Of a DNA stretch of 64,000 nucleotides, positions 44,462 to 54,477 are shown piece by piece (positions within the stretch are counted from its first letter, which is position 1; the number at the start of each line of letters is the position of its first letter). The stretch is from [Mycoplasma] gypis. GTDB taxonomy: Bacteria > Bacillota_I > Bacilli_A > Mycoplasmatales > Metamycoplasmataceae. The notes below the pieces were generated by a model. That model did not search any database. It saw only the letters and a program-made list of their open reading frames with translations, and was not told the DNA's origin. Made by a program: the position numbers and the translations under genes. The DNA is taken from the NCBI RefSeq assembly GCF_016924775.1, contig NZ_JAFFTD010000002.1, forward strand, positions 124,001 to 188,000, written 5' to 3'.

Positions 44462-45220
44462 ATGATTGAAGAATATTTAGACTATTTGCATAGTGTCGGT
44501 AGAAGTTCAAAAACACTAGAATTATATAAAATAGTACTGACTCTTTTTGAGGTTGATAAATTACCAGCATCGCAAATTGCTCAAAACATACTAGACACTA
44601 AAATTCAAGTAAATACAAAAAAAGTATATAAAACAATAATAAAATCATATTTTAAATTTTTCAATAAAACTAAAGAAGCACAACTTTTTGAACGTCTTAG
44701 TGTTGGACAAGTGCATAGAAAACTGCACACAGTTATAAACCAACATGACATTTTAACAATTACCAAATTAAAAGAAAACGACAAACCAAACCAACGAGCG
44801 ATTAAAATATTATGCTTGTTTCTTTTTGAAACTGGTATACGAATTTCAGAACTTAGCAAATTAAAACAAGTCGGAAACAATTTATTTGTTGTTGGTGGTA
44901 AAGGTAATAAAACACGGCAAATATTTTATAACTTACAAACATATGAATTATTTAAAAAAGTTTATAAAACAAAAATATCAAAGCTAAAAAAACCTGATGA
45001 CTGAATTAGATACAACATTCATAAATATATTCGCCCTGACATCAGTCCTCACTCGCTTCGCCGTTCATTTGCTACACATTTAATTTATAACAATGCTCCA
45101 ATTTCTACTGTGTCTTGACTTATGGGACATGCTTCGTCAGTTACAACACTACAATATATTCACCCCACACTTGAACAAAATAAAAACATTTATGAAGATA
45201 TTATGTTAAAACACAAATAA
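44462..45220 (+). CDS. Tyrosine recombinase (phage integrase, XerC/D-like)
   Basis: Codes for 252 aa, short as in Xer-type enzymes. Residues 1-75 form a core-binding SAM-like domain (LDYLHSVGRSSKTLELYKIV). The catalytic residues are present in order: R127 (ETGIRISEL), K147 (VVGGKGNKTR), H197 and R200 (PHSLRRSFATHL), H223 (LMGHAS), nucleophile Y232 (TLQYIHP). It would cut and rejoin attP and attB or resolve dimers. The gene lies between the two phage arms and converges with the replication operon. AAAAAGGA is 6 bases upstream of the ATG. Confidence 0.92.
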
Positions 45221-45222
45221 AA

Positions 45223-45243
45223 AAACACCTTGTGTTGGTGTTT
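45223..45243 (-). terminator. Terminator between integrase and the replication arm
   Basis: AAACACC, 7-base loop, GGTGTTT. On the minus strand it is followed by T7, so it mainly ends the replication operon, 11 bases after the primase stop. Confidence 0.75.
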
Positions 45244-45253
45244 AAGTGTTTAA

Positions 45254-47272
45254 TTATGCAACTTCGAAAACCTCATAAGCAGATGAATTGTTAATTACTC
45301 GTCTTATTTCGATATCTTTAAAAAACGCCAATACCTCAGCTTTAAAATTCTGTAGGTTTAAAGGTTTATACTGAAAGTCTTCACAAAAAATTTTATAATC
45401 AGAATAAACGCTTTTAATAGCTCGACCACTCAGAAAGCGACCATCTTCGGTAGTAATAAAGCCATTAATTGGACCGTTTTGAAAAAATGAAATGACGTTT
45501 GAATTTTGTTCCTTGTAGTTTTGCAATAAGTTTTTAACACTTTCTGAATTACTAAAAGTGTTATTATGTTTTAAACGTTTCAAACCTTCCAACGCAAGAT
45601 GAAACAAAGCATTCATGTTATCGGGTGTTTTTAAGTCGTCTAAAATATTTTTATTATCTTTATCACCTTCAAACCTAACCACAAATGGAACAATTATAAA
45701 CCTACGAAAGTAACCATCGCTTTTTTCCTGTGTTGTCGGTAGTTTATTAGTCGCAAAAATTAACTTCGCTTTATTTTTAAAAGTAAAAGAATTTTTCCCC
45801 TTGAATTCAGCCATAACAGTGTCTCCTGTAACCAGCTTTTTAAGCATTGAAGGATCCTTTATATGTTCGGTACTAATATCAGCTCCCAAATTTACAAGCT
45901 TGTCAAGTAATAAACTAGTTGAAAAACGTTTATCAAAGTCCTCAAGGCTTAAATTGACACAGTTATCCACTCCAAAAAAGTAGCGTAATAAGTCAATAAA
46001 AGTCGACTTCCCGTTTCTTGCGCTTGGTCCATATAAAAGCAGTGCTTTTTGGTATCGGGTGTCCTGAGTTAAACAATAACCCACGAACTCAAATAATATT
46101 TTTTGCAAGTTTTCATCGTTTGCAGTAATGTCTTTAAAAAATTTTTTAATTGCATCAAATTTGCAAAACAAAGGGTCGTAAAATACATTAATTTTATTTA
46201 TGACAAAATAATTGGGGCTAAATTCTAAAAATTTGAAATTTTGAACGTCATATAACCCGTTTTGCAAAGCGATAATATTTTCTTCTGGTTGTCTTTTGGG
46301 TACTAATAAGCTAACTTTTAAGGTTTCCAAAATTTGGTTTACTTGTGGTATTTCTAGGGTTTGTTCTTCCTTGATAATTAGCCCTTTTATTTCATTGTCT
46401 CCCCGCACGTAAGTATTATTATTAAAATCATAATAATATAATTGCTCTGAGTATTTAACTAATAAATACTTTTTTATAAAAAAATCACAAAATGCATTAT
46501 TTAAAACCCTACCCTTATCAGAAAAATAATTCCGTTCCCTGAAACTTTCAAAGTATTCATCAAAGCCACTAAATAACGAATTTAAAGAATTAGCATCCAT
46601 TGGGGTAGCAAATAAAATGTTATTAATAATTGTAAAAAGGTTATAAATTTGTTTTTTAGTAAAGCCAGCACGCACTAGTACTTTAATACGCTCAAAAAGG
46701 TTATTCCGTCTACTTCCTTGTGCTAAGTTGATTGGGGTGGGTAAATCTTTAAGCGGGTCGCCTTCGATTGGTGTTAGTTCCATTGGTAATATATCAACTT
46801 TGTTATTAAAACGTAATCAGTTACGAATTTTATTATTTTTCTTAATAACCACATATGAGGTTGCATTAGCACTTTTTATATCAGCTCTAATTCCACAAGG
46901 TAAAACAACATCAGTATAATTTTTTATGCCGTTGGGTGGACATTTAAATCAAAAGTGAAATCCTCTAGTTGTCTCCATGATACTGGTTTCTCAGCCGTAA
47001 CTGTCAACTAATTGCAACATTTTTTTATATGCTTCGGGGTGATCTTTGTTATCGATGTCAACAACACAATAATTGTTTTCCAGTATTAAACCTAAATTGG
47101 CTTCGCTTTGACATTCTGAAAACGGTAGTCGGTTAATTGGGTTTTTTATTGATGCTTTTGGGGTTTTGTCTTCATTTAGTACTACGAATCTACTGTTTTC
47201 AAAAAATGCAAACACATCTTGAACATTTTTATATTTTTCAATTGTTAATGCTTTATTGCTTTGGGTGTCCAT
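45254..47272 (-). CDS. Primase-helicase (PrimPol plus SF3/D5-type helicase)
   Basis: Codes for 672 aa, joining two parts separated by TGA codons. Residues 20-160 form a bifunctional primase-polymerase domain with NRLPFSECQSEANLGLIL, the metal-binding VVDIDNKD (70-77) and GFHFWFKCP. Residues 270-390 form a D5_N-like region (IIALQNGLYDV). The SF3-type helicase has Walker A GPSARNGKST (415-424), LVNLGADIST, DTVMAEFKGKNSF and KLIFATNKLP, then DGYFRRFIIVPF. It would prime and unwind phage DNA, as in P4-like and many siphophage systems. Last gene of the minus operon. AAAAGGAGAC precedes the ATG. Confidence 0.93.
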
Positions 47273-47285
47273 TGTTTGTCTCCTT

Positions 47286-49253
47286 TTAATTGTTTTTTAA
47301 ATAACAATTTTTGCAAACTTCATAATTTTTTATTTTTCGGATGGTTGTTTCATTTTCTAAACTATTCCCACAAAATTGACAGCTTAAGCTCTGACCAGGG
47401 TAGCTAAAAGCTAATTTTTTTATTTGGTGAGTTGTTTGTGTTTTTTCATATAATGCAATACGTTGTAAAATTAAATATTCATAATACTTTAAATCAACGC
47501 AATTTATAAACTCATTAAAAAAATCGCTATTGTTTTGTATTTTTATAAGGTTAGTTATTTTATTTCGTTCCGAGCTTAGGGGTATTTTTATTTTCGTGTT
47601 GTTTTTTGCTACTTTAAAAATAGGTCCATCGCTTGGCAATTTTGAAAAATAAAAACGTAGGGTGTTAAAATCTTCTATTGCTTTGTTTTGGTATCAAAAA
47701 TATTTATAATCACTGCCAAGGGTTGCAACTTGCATAAATAAACTAACATAAAACGGGTTTAAATATTTTTTTATTGTTTCCATCGGTTCAATATTAAAAA
47801 GTAAATAGTTAACGCAAGCGATATCGATGATATTGAGCGAATTATTTAAACTCTTCGAGTCTCCCCTAAAACCATCTAAAAAAATAAAGTTATTAATATT
47901 TTTTACTTGTGCACCTTTGCTTATTATTTCGTTTGCAGTAGTTAATGCAACATAATTATTCACGTCCTTTTGAACTAAGGTTTTCAGGGTGGTTATTTTT
48001 GTTTTTAGTTTGGTGACTTTTTCAAATGTTTCAATTACTTTTTTAAATTTGGTTTTGTTGTTTTGCTCGACTTGTATAAATATACCGTCAGTATTAGTTT
48101 GTAAAATGTTAGCAAAGTTTTTAACCATTAAAACTAACATAAAAATAATTAGTTGTCCTGTGTTTGCGATTGCTTGTCTTTGTTTAGGGTTAAACATTTT
48201 TAAATAACTAAGTTCCATTGCTCCAAAGACACGAACTAAAATATTTTTTAAATAAAGACGCTTTATTTCGTCGCTAGTCGAGTTTCTTAACTGAATAATA
48301 TATTTAATTGTTTTAGCTATTTCAAGCTCTTGTGGTGTATTTATGAACGTATTAGCGATAATATTGGCATAGTTGCTTACTATATCAACGCTATAAATTT
48401 CAGAATCATAAATTTTTATATTGTTTTGAGCTTGATGCAATCCCCCTTTTGAAAAGGTAAAGATATTATTATTTAAATTAATGTCAAAAAAATAACCTTC
48501 GTCACTTGCTAAATTTCTGTCGACATAATAAACAAAGTTTTCGAATTTTTCAATAATAAAATAATAAGAATTAAAAAACTGTTTATATATTTTTTTTATA
48601 AAGTCAGGCGCATTATATTTATAAGTTTTATAAGTTACCGGAGTCGGTGCTTTTTTACCTTCTCAGAACACGCCATCAATTAAACGGGTGTCGGTGTATT
48701 TTAAATAATTATTATTTAATTTATAATCTTGAATAACTTGCAAACGTGCTTTATAAAGATCGATATATTTAAAAAATAAAATTCTTAAATTTTGTAAGTT
48801 TGTTTTTATTATTTTTTTAATGGTGTTTTTATTGTTTTGACTTAATTGGGTATATGTTGTTAATTTTGGTAAAACTTCTAAGCCTAAAAACGCAAAGTAT
48901 TTATTTAAAGTAATTTTTGGACTAGGTAAATAGTTAGCCATATCTACTTCAAAATATTTTTTTGTTGTTTTTATTAAGTTACTAAAGTCGTTATTTATTA
49001 GCTTGTTTGCTAATTTAAAAACTTCTAAAAAAGTGGCGTTATTAATAATTAAGTCTAATAATAAAAAATCATATTTTGAACCATTGTAACTAATTAAAAA
49101 ATTAGCATTAATATTTTCGGCTACAAATGTTTTTATTTTGTTTTGATTAGTAAAAAAATAAATTTCGTTATTCTCTACATCGCAAAAACTGACAATATAA
49201 CAATTTTTTAATACTTCAATTTTAAGCAAGTAAGTTTTTATATTTTGAGACAT
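47286..49253 (-). CDS. Family B-like DNA polymerase (phage replicase)
   Basis: Codes for 655 aa in one frame with TGA as Trp. N-terminal exonuclease signs: ISYNGSKYDFLLLDLI (55-70) and VDMANYLPSPKITLNKY. Polymerase signs: SKGGLHQAQ, motif A SVDIVSNYANII (288-299), NPKQRQAIANTGQLI, motif C TNTDGIFI (387-394, NTD instead of the usual DTD) and KDVNNYVAL. The S-K-GG and K...Y elements recall protein-primed members, but no terminal protein was found and a primase is next door. The C-terminus carries a zinc-ribbon-like CQFCGNS and CKNCY pair. No clear SD is seen. Exact subfamily uncertain. Confidence 0.72.
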
Positions 49254-49264
49254 ATTTTTAAGTT

Positions 49265-49606
49265 TTAAAGGTTTTTAGTCTTAATGTAGTCAATTTTTTG
49301 AATTAGTTGTTTTACTTTGGTATTTTCGAATATATTAAGTATTTCGACTATATTGCGTTCTACGGCTTCGAATTGTTCGCATAAGTATTCTCAAGCAATT
49401 GTAAGCGCTTCGTTAGTGTGTTCGAATGTTTGTTCTATTTCTAAGACTTCAAATAAAATTTTATAAAGACTTTGTGAACTACTGCTTAATTTTGTATGTA
49501 TTTCACTTTTTAGTTTTGTTCAAAGTGTGTCAATATTTTTTATTTTTTCGCTTAAATCGTAAATAAGTGTTTTTTCCTGTGTGCTTAATTGTTTAATTTT
49601 TTCCAT
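49265..49606 (-). CDS. Hypothetical phage helical protein
   Basis: Codes for 113 aa. ATG at 49606 follows ACAAGGACAGAAACA. It is almost entirely helical (LSTQEKTLIYDLSEKIKNID, IEQTFEHTNEALTIAWEYL) with two TGA Trp codons. The frame stays open upstream to 49768, but that part overlaps the previous gene. Family unknown. Confidence 0.65.
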
Positions 49607-50072
49607 TGTTTCTGTCCTTGTGTGTGTGGTTTCGGTGGTTATAAATTTCTGTTTCTTTGTCTGATAAAACTTTTTCAGCATATTCTTTCGCTTCTTGTTC
49701 TGTAGCGAACGCAATGGGTTCATCGAACTCCATATAATCGTCTTTGATGCAAACAGCTCAATAGTCATAAAAACATTCTTTATTGTCGTTATAATAAACT
49801 TTTTGAATTCTTATAAGTTTATCGATGTTTTTAACAATATATTCGTATCTTTCAGGATATATATCTAGTTCCACGGTTCCATCTTCTGAAATGTATGTAT
49901 TCTCTTCAATGTCTGGCAGTTGTCACTTAACTCAGTCGCTAATTGCTTCCCTTACTTCTTCAATGGTTTGGAATTCTCCTTCTAAATCCCAATCTTCTCA
50001 ATCATCGTAGTCGCCGTCTCAATAAGTAAGTGCATAAAGTCTATAAAAATATAATTTATTATCTTTTTTCAT
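49593..50072 (-). CDS. Hypothetical acidic Trp-rich phage protein
   Basis: Codes for 159 aa and is very acidic: YWDGDYDDWEDWDLEGEFQT near the start, then DWVKWQLPDIEENTYISEDG. Most Trp codons are TGA, which is why the frame is easily missed. AAAGGAAAAAGCCAG precedes the ATG. Such acidic phage proteins can act as DNA mimics or antagonists of host nucleases, but no homologue is recognised. It overlaps both neighbours by 14 bases. Confidence 0.7.
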
Positions 50073-51102
50073 CTGGCTTTTTCCTTTGTATTATTATTTT
50101 TTGAAATAATGTTTTTCCGTTAATTTTTAGTTTTTTGTTTTTAGTTTCGATAATATTAAAATCTTTTAAAATTTCACTTATTTGTTTTTTAAAAAAGTAA
50201 GCAACTGTTATTCCCATAAGTCCGTAATAGTTTTTATATTTAGTTTCTAGGTGTCGCGACTTTTTGACGTGTAAAATGTTGTTATAAGGCGCATCAAAAA
50301 ACTCGTCTGGTTCTTGTAGTTCATCAGTATAAGTTAAATGCATTTTTTTCCATTTTTCTAAATCATATTCGAGGTTATGTCTTCAAGCAACTAACCCATT
50401 CATATTTAGTTTTTGTATTCCCTCTTCCTGACGGTTCGCAAAATTTACAAAGGGTGCTTTTGTTATGGTATAACCTAAATTGAAACTATTTTTATAAAAA
50501 TAATCGTCACGAACAAAAGAATATTGACAAGCAAGGTTCAGGGCAATTATTAAAAATTTTTTATTGTATTTTTTTAATAGTAAATAAAACTCCTTAAAAA
50601 GTGAAAACGGTGGGTTGGTAATAACCAAGTCGCAAGCTTTAAAAAATTGTTCCATTTCTGAATTTCTAAAGTCTCCGTTTCCTTGCAGTGGGGTTTTAGT
50701 CATTTGGTTAATATCTTCATCGTTTCCCCCTTCGTACTCACATACATAAGCTTGTTTATTTGTATCATGTTCCAAATATGTCGCAATTAATTTTTTAAGT
50801 CCTAAACGCTTAAAATTCTTATGAAAATAATTTCAAAATTGTGAGTTGGTTTGCTCTTGTTTTAATTGAATGTCTTGGTGCCAAAATAGCTCAAAAGGTG
50901 TGTCACAAGGTAAATATATAACCTTGTCTTTAAGTTCGTGCTCTCAGTGTTGCATCTCGTCTGCAATTAAGCTATAAGGGGTATATACTTCATCGTTGGG
51001 GTTTGTTTTAAGTTGTACAATTTTCGAGTTTGTATGTCGCTTTTTTTCTATTTCAGTAAGTGAATCTAATATTTGTGCTTCGTGTTTTGTTAATGTTTCC
51101 AA
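50059..51102 (-). CDS. Adenine-specific DNA methyltransferase, EcoRI-type
   Basis: Codes for 347 aa. The N-terminal part matches EcoRI-like methylases: YSLIADEMQHWEHELKDK, VIYLPCDTPFELFW and SQFWNYFHKNFKRLGLKKLI. The catalytic motif is LVITNPPFSLF with NPPF at 163-166, typical of N6-adenine methylation. The start is taken as TTG at 51102, three bases after the upstream stop, because no ATG lies near; translation is probably coupled. No partner nuclease is seen, so it is likely an orphan enzyme protecting phage DNA from host restriction. Confidence 0.85.
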
Positions 51103-51105
51103 GTC

Positions 51106-51696
51106 TTAAAATTCAAAAATTTCGTTAGGATCATCACTAATATTATTTATGTCGTCAAGGCTATTTACTCAACTTTGCGCGCTGTTTGGTTGTGGTTGTG
51201 ATTGCACATATGTTTGTTGGTTTGGTTGTGGTTGTGTTGAAAAGTTTGGTGCAAGTGCTTTTATTTGTTTTGGCTGTGTTGGTAGTGCTTTAATGTAATA
51301 ATTAAAATAATTTGGGTTATTTTTTTGTGTTGAAACGGTGATTATTACGCCCCTTCCCTTAATTTCATCCAATGCTTTTATAAGTGTTTCTTTACTGGTA
51401 TAAATTTTTCCGAGTCCTGATATTAACGAGTCAAACTGGTCGCGGTCAATAAGTACTTTCTTAGGGTTTGGGTAGCTTGAGTCTAATACATAAGTTCTTG
51501 CAATTTTTTTATATTTAAATTCTTCGGGTTGTTGAATGATGTAATTAATTTTTACAACTTCGTATCCCCCTTTATCATCATAACCAACATAAGCTGTGTC
51601 AATAATTGCTTTATATTCTCCCTCTTTTAGTTTTATAGAATTTTGAGCAATTTCTTTTGCTCTTTGGTTTCAATCTTGTGGGTAGTTAATAGACAT
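51106..51696 (-). CDS. Probable single-stranded DNA-binding protein
   Basis: Codes for 196 aa. Residues 20-135 are a beta-rich body (GEYKAIIDTAYVGYDDKGGY, VVKINYIIQQ, RGVIITVSTQKNNPNYFNYY) of OB-fold size. Residues 140-175 are a flexible Gln/Pro linker. The tail is acidic and ends SDDPNEIFEF, matching the acidic C-terminal tip of SSBs. The N-terminus WNQRAKEI and context among replication genes resemble phage DUF669/SSB-type proteins. AAGGAG lies 10 bases before the ATG. Confidence 0.65.
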
Positions 51697-51698
51697 AT

Positions 51699-51959
51699 TT
51701 ATTTTTCTCCTTGATTTTGTGTTATTTGTTTTTTTTCTTTTTTTATACGGTCATAAATTTCTTTAATTTGTTGGGGTTTTGCTTTGTTTCCAAAAAACGA
51801 TATTGCAGTCAGAAACTTAGCATCTTCTGTTATTTTCTTAAGTGGGTTTTTAGGCAATGTATATATTAGGGATCTTTTTCTAGTTTTTTTAGATTCTTCG
51901 CTTTTTAGCTCAATAATATATTCGCCATTATCTTCGTAAATAGTGCCGATATGCTGCAT
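51699..51959 (-). CDS. Small hypothetical phage protein
   Basis: Codes for 86 aa, basic, with a beta start (IGTIYEDNGEYIIELKSEES) and helical end (IKEIYDRIKKEKKQITQNQ). GAAAGGAGTA is 3 bases before the ATG. It ends two bases before the SSB-like gene and follows the helicase by 10 bases. Family unknown. Confidence 0.72.
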   Translation of the reverse strand: MQHIGTIYEDNGEYIIELKSEESKKTRKRSLIYTLPKNPLKKITEDAKFLTAISFFGNKAKPQQIKEIYDRIKKEKKQITQNQGEK

Positions 51960-51969
51960 ATTACTCCTT

Positions 51970-53319
51970 TCAGTTAGCGTATTTTTTAAATGTTTGTAAG
52001 GTAAAATTTTGAGACTTTTTCAATTTGTCGTAAATCTTGGGTTCGATTGAATGTGTTGTTGTTAAGTAAAAATAAAATACTTCTTTTGTTTGTCCTATTC
52101 TGTGCACTCTTTTAAGTGACTGCTTATATAATTCCCCTGAGGTAGGTGGTGAAAAATACACCTGATGATTGCTAAAATGTTGCATTCCATCAACTCCCCT
52201 TGCTCCACTTTGAAAATGCACTAAAAATATAAAACGCTCTTTGCTTTCTTTTGCTTGGGCTAGTTCATTAGCTTCGCCGTTTAAAACAAAATACTTTATA
52301 TTTAAGCGTTTCAATATTTCCTTAATATAAAATACTTCAGCTTTATAGTTGTAGAATACGACAATGTTTTGTTTCGGTAATTGTTTAATTATTTGCAATA
52401 GCTTTTTATATTTTGAATTGTCTACAATTAAATAGTTGCCCTCGTTTGTTTTTATTACTCCACTGGCTAACATTCTGAGACTGTGCATCATCTCTATTGT
52501 GCTATTTGCCTGTATAATGTCTTCGCCAACTTTTAAAACCTTATGTCGTAAAAAGCTCCTGTATTCTTGTCCGACTTGACTAGGTAATATATTAGTGTGT
52601 GTTTGGGGTAATTTAAAAGCTTCATCTGAATCAATTACAAATGCTCGCGATCATAATAGACTTTTTAAATACTCGATATTTTTATAGCCGATAACCTGAG
52701 GGTTTTTATAATTTCAAGGTTGACGGGGGTTTGGTATTGTTATACAAAAATGTTGTAAAAAGTCTTTATATGTAAACAGGGGATCAAAAACGCCAATCAG
52801 ATACAACTGCAAATATAAATTTTCAAATGAGTTCGATAATGGATCACCGGTTAAAAATAGTAATTTTTTAAAATAAGGCGAATATTTTAGCATTGTCTGA
52901 GATATTTTTGAATAAGGATCCTTGAGAGCTTGCGACTCGTCGAAAATGAGGTTTATTTTTTTATTTATTTTTACAATTTGTTTTTTTGTTCAACTTCTAA
53001 AATTGTCATAAGTTAATAAATAAAGTTTATTATTTTCAAGCTCTATTGGTATCTGTTTAATCTTTGCAATTCCTTTATAAAAAACAACATCAAGGTCCAA
53101 CGTTTGGGCTGTTTTCATTCAGCCGTCTACAGTATTAGGGTCGACAATTGCAAGGGTTGGGAGGTTATTATTTTGGTTTTGTTGCTGGTCGTATAATCAA
53201 TATAATGAAGCTAATGTTTTACCTGTTCCCATTCCCATTTGAAAAATATAGCGGTCGTATTTTTGTGCTTCTTTTACTGCATCTTTTTGGTGTTTAAATA
53301 ATTCCAAATCTTCTAGCAT
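51970..53319 (-). CDS. SNF2-family DNA helicase
   Basis: Codes for 449 aa. RecA-like domain 1: FKHQKDAVKEA (Q-motif-like), Walker A MGMGTGKT (28-35), LAIVDPNTVDGWM, DESQ box (127-130), LLFLTGDPLSN. Domain 2: NIVVFYNYK, FLVHFQSGARGVDGMQ, and the SNF2 signature RVHRIGQ (404-410). Short phage SNF2 proteins are common beside VRR-NUC nucleases and are thought to serve recombination or replication restart. AAAAGAG precedes the ATG by 9 bases. It starts 20 bases after the VRR-NUC gene. Confidence 0.9.
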
Positions 53320-53339
53320 GGTTTTAGCTCTTTTCGTGT

Positions 53340-53684
53340 TTATAATTGTGTTTTAAAATACTCAAGCTGTTTTTTTGACAAGTGTTTAAGCTTTGCGTGG
53401 TTCCCTTTTAAAATATCGTTAATTATTTCGTTTCAGTTTCATTGATCGCAAAAAAGGTAAATTATATTATTCTGGTGTTTTAAGGCTGTTGCAATTTGTA
53501 TTTTTGTCGGTTTATTTCTAAATAAGTCCGTTTTTAATTCCAGTGCATAACATATATATTTATTAAAAATTAACAAATCAGCAAGTCCTGCCCCTTGAAA
53601 GGCATTCGCAAATATTTTTATGTAAGATATGTTATTTTTTTGTAATAGTGTTTTTATTTTGGTTTCTAGTTGTTTTTCTGTCAT
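53340..53684 (-). CDS. VRR-NUC domain nuclease
   Basis: Codes for 114 aa, the size of stand-alone VRR-NUC proteins. PD-(D/E)XK-type motif: GAGLADLLIFNKYICYALELK (D and E-x-K) with the later PTKIQIATALKHQNNIIYLF (Q). Stand-alone phage members nick or cleave branched DNA and usually accompany a SNF2 helicase, as here. ATG lies 19 bases inside the upstream MBL gene. Confidence 0.8.
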
Positions 53685-54472
53685 GTTATTTTTATTCTTT
53701 TTAATTGTGTTGCTGGTAGTCTTAAAAAATTCAGTTTTAAAAGTTTAAATATTTCATCGTTTCTTGCAATATCTAAATAATTAGTTGTCGAAGTATGTAA
53801 AAATAAATATTTGCACTTTTTATTATTTAGTCCGTCGTTAAGTCACTTTATAAATTGCAATGCCTGAAACCTTGAAAAATGTCCGATATTTGAATATTGT
53901 GTTCGTTCTTTTTTTGTGTTAACTTCTTCGCGGTCGTCGTGGTTTATTTCCATCATACAAAGGCTTAAATTATTAAAGTCGTTTTTATTAACAAGTGAGT
54001 AGTTAAATGAGCCACAATCAGTAAAAAACAATATTTTAAAATTATTTAATTTATTTATAAAAATATATCCGTTGTTTGCTGTTGCATTGTGGTTAACCTC
54101 AAAGACTTTTATTTTAATTTTTGTATCTTCGTAAGTTTGTCCGTGTTCTAGGAGTATAACTCTAAAGCGTAGCAAGTTATATAAGTCCTTGTATGTAGGT
54201 TTATTTGTGTGTTTAAAAAATTCTAAAATTTTGGGGTTTATTATTATTTTGGCTCTGGGGTTATATATTAAAAACTTTTTTAAGCTTCTGACATGGTCGA
54301 TGTGTTCGTGACTAATAAATAAATACTCCACGTTTAAAATATCGCTTAAATACTTGTTATATTGCGTACTAAACACATTTATTCCAATGTCAAAACAAAA
54401 AATGTTATTTGCTTCGTCTTTTAATAAATACATTGAACCTTCAGAACTTGAGCCAAAAGATGTAACAAACAT
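53666..54472 (-). CDS. Metallo-beta-lactamase-fold hydrolase, possible nuclease
   Basis: Codes for 268 aa. N-terminal FGSSSEGSMYLLKDEANNIF and DIGIN, then the metal motif SHEHIDH (54-60), VFEVNHNATANNGYIF, FFTDCG, and MMEINHDDREEV with later GHFSRFQALQFI, the usual order of ligands in the YycJ-like branch. It is an alpha/beta hydrolase binding two metal ions. Phage members lie in recombination operons and are predicted DNA or RNA nucleases. Here it directly follows an SMC/RecF-like ATPase, with a 5-base gap, suggesting a joint complex. Confidence 0.85.
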
Positions 54473-54477
54473 ATAAA

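Noticed and set aside
45801-45983. Plus-strand ORFs over the replication arm (also 46728, 47989, 49825, 54842, 55460, 55865, 56796)
   Set aside because: Antisense to well-supported primase, polymerase, ATPase and small genes; no RBS or family features.
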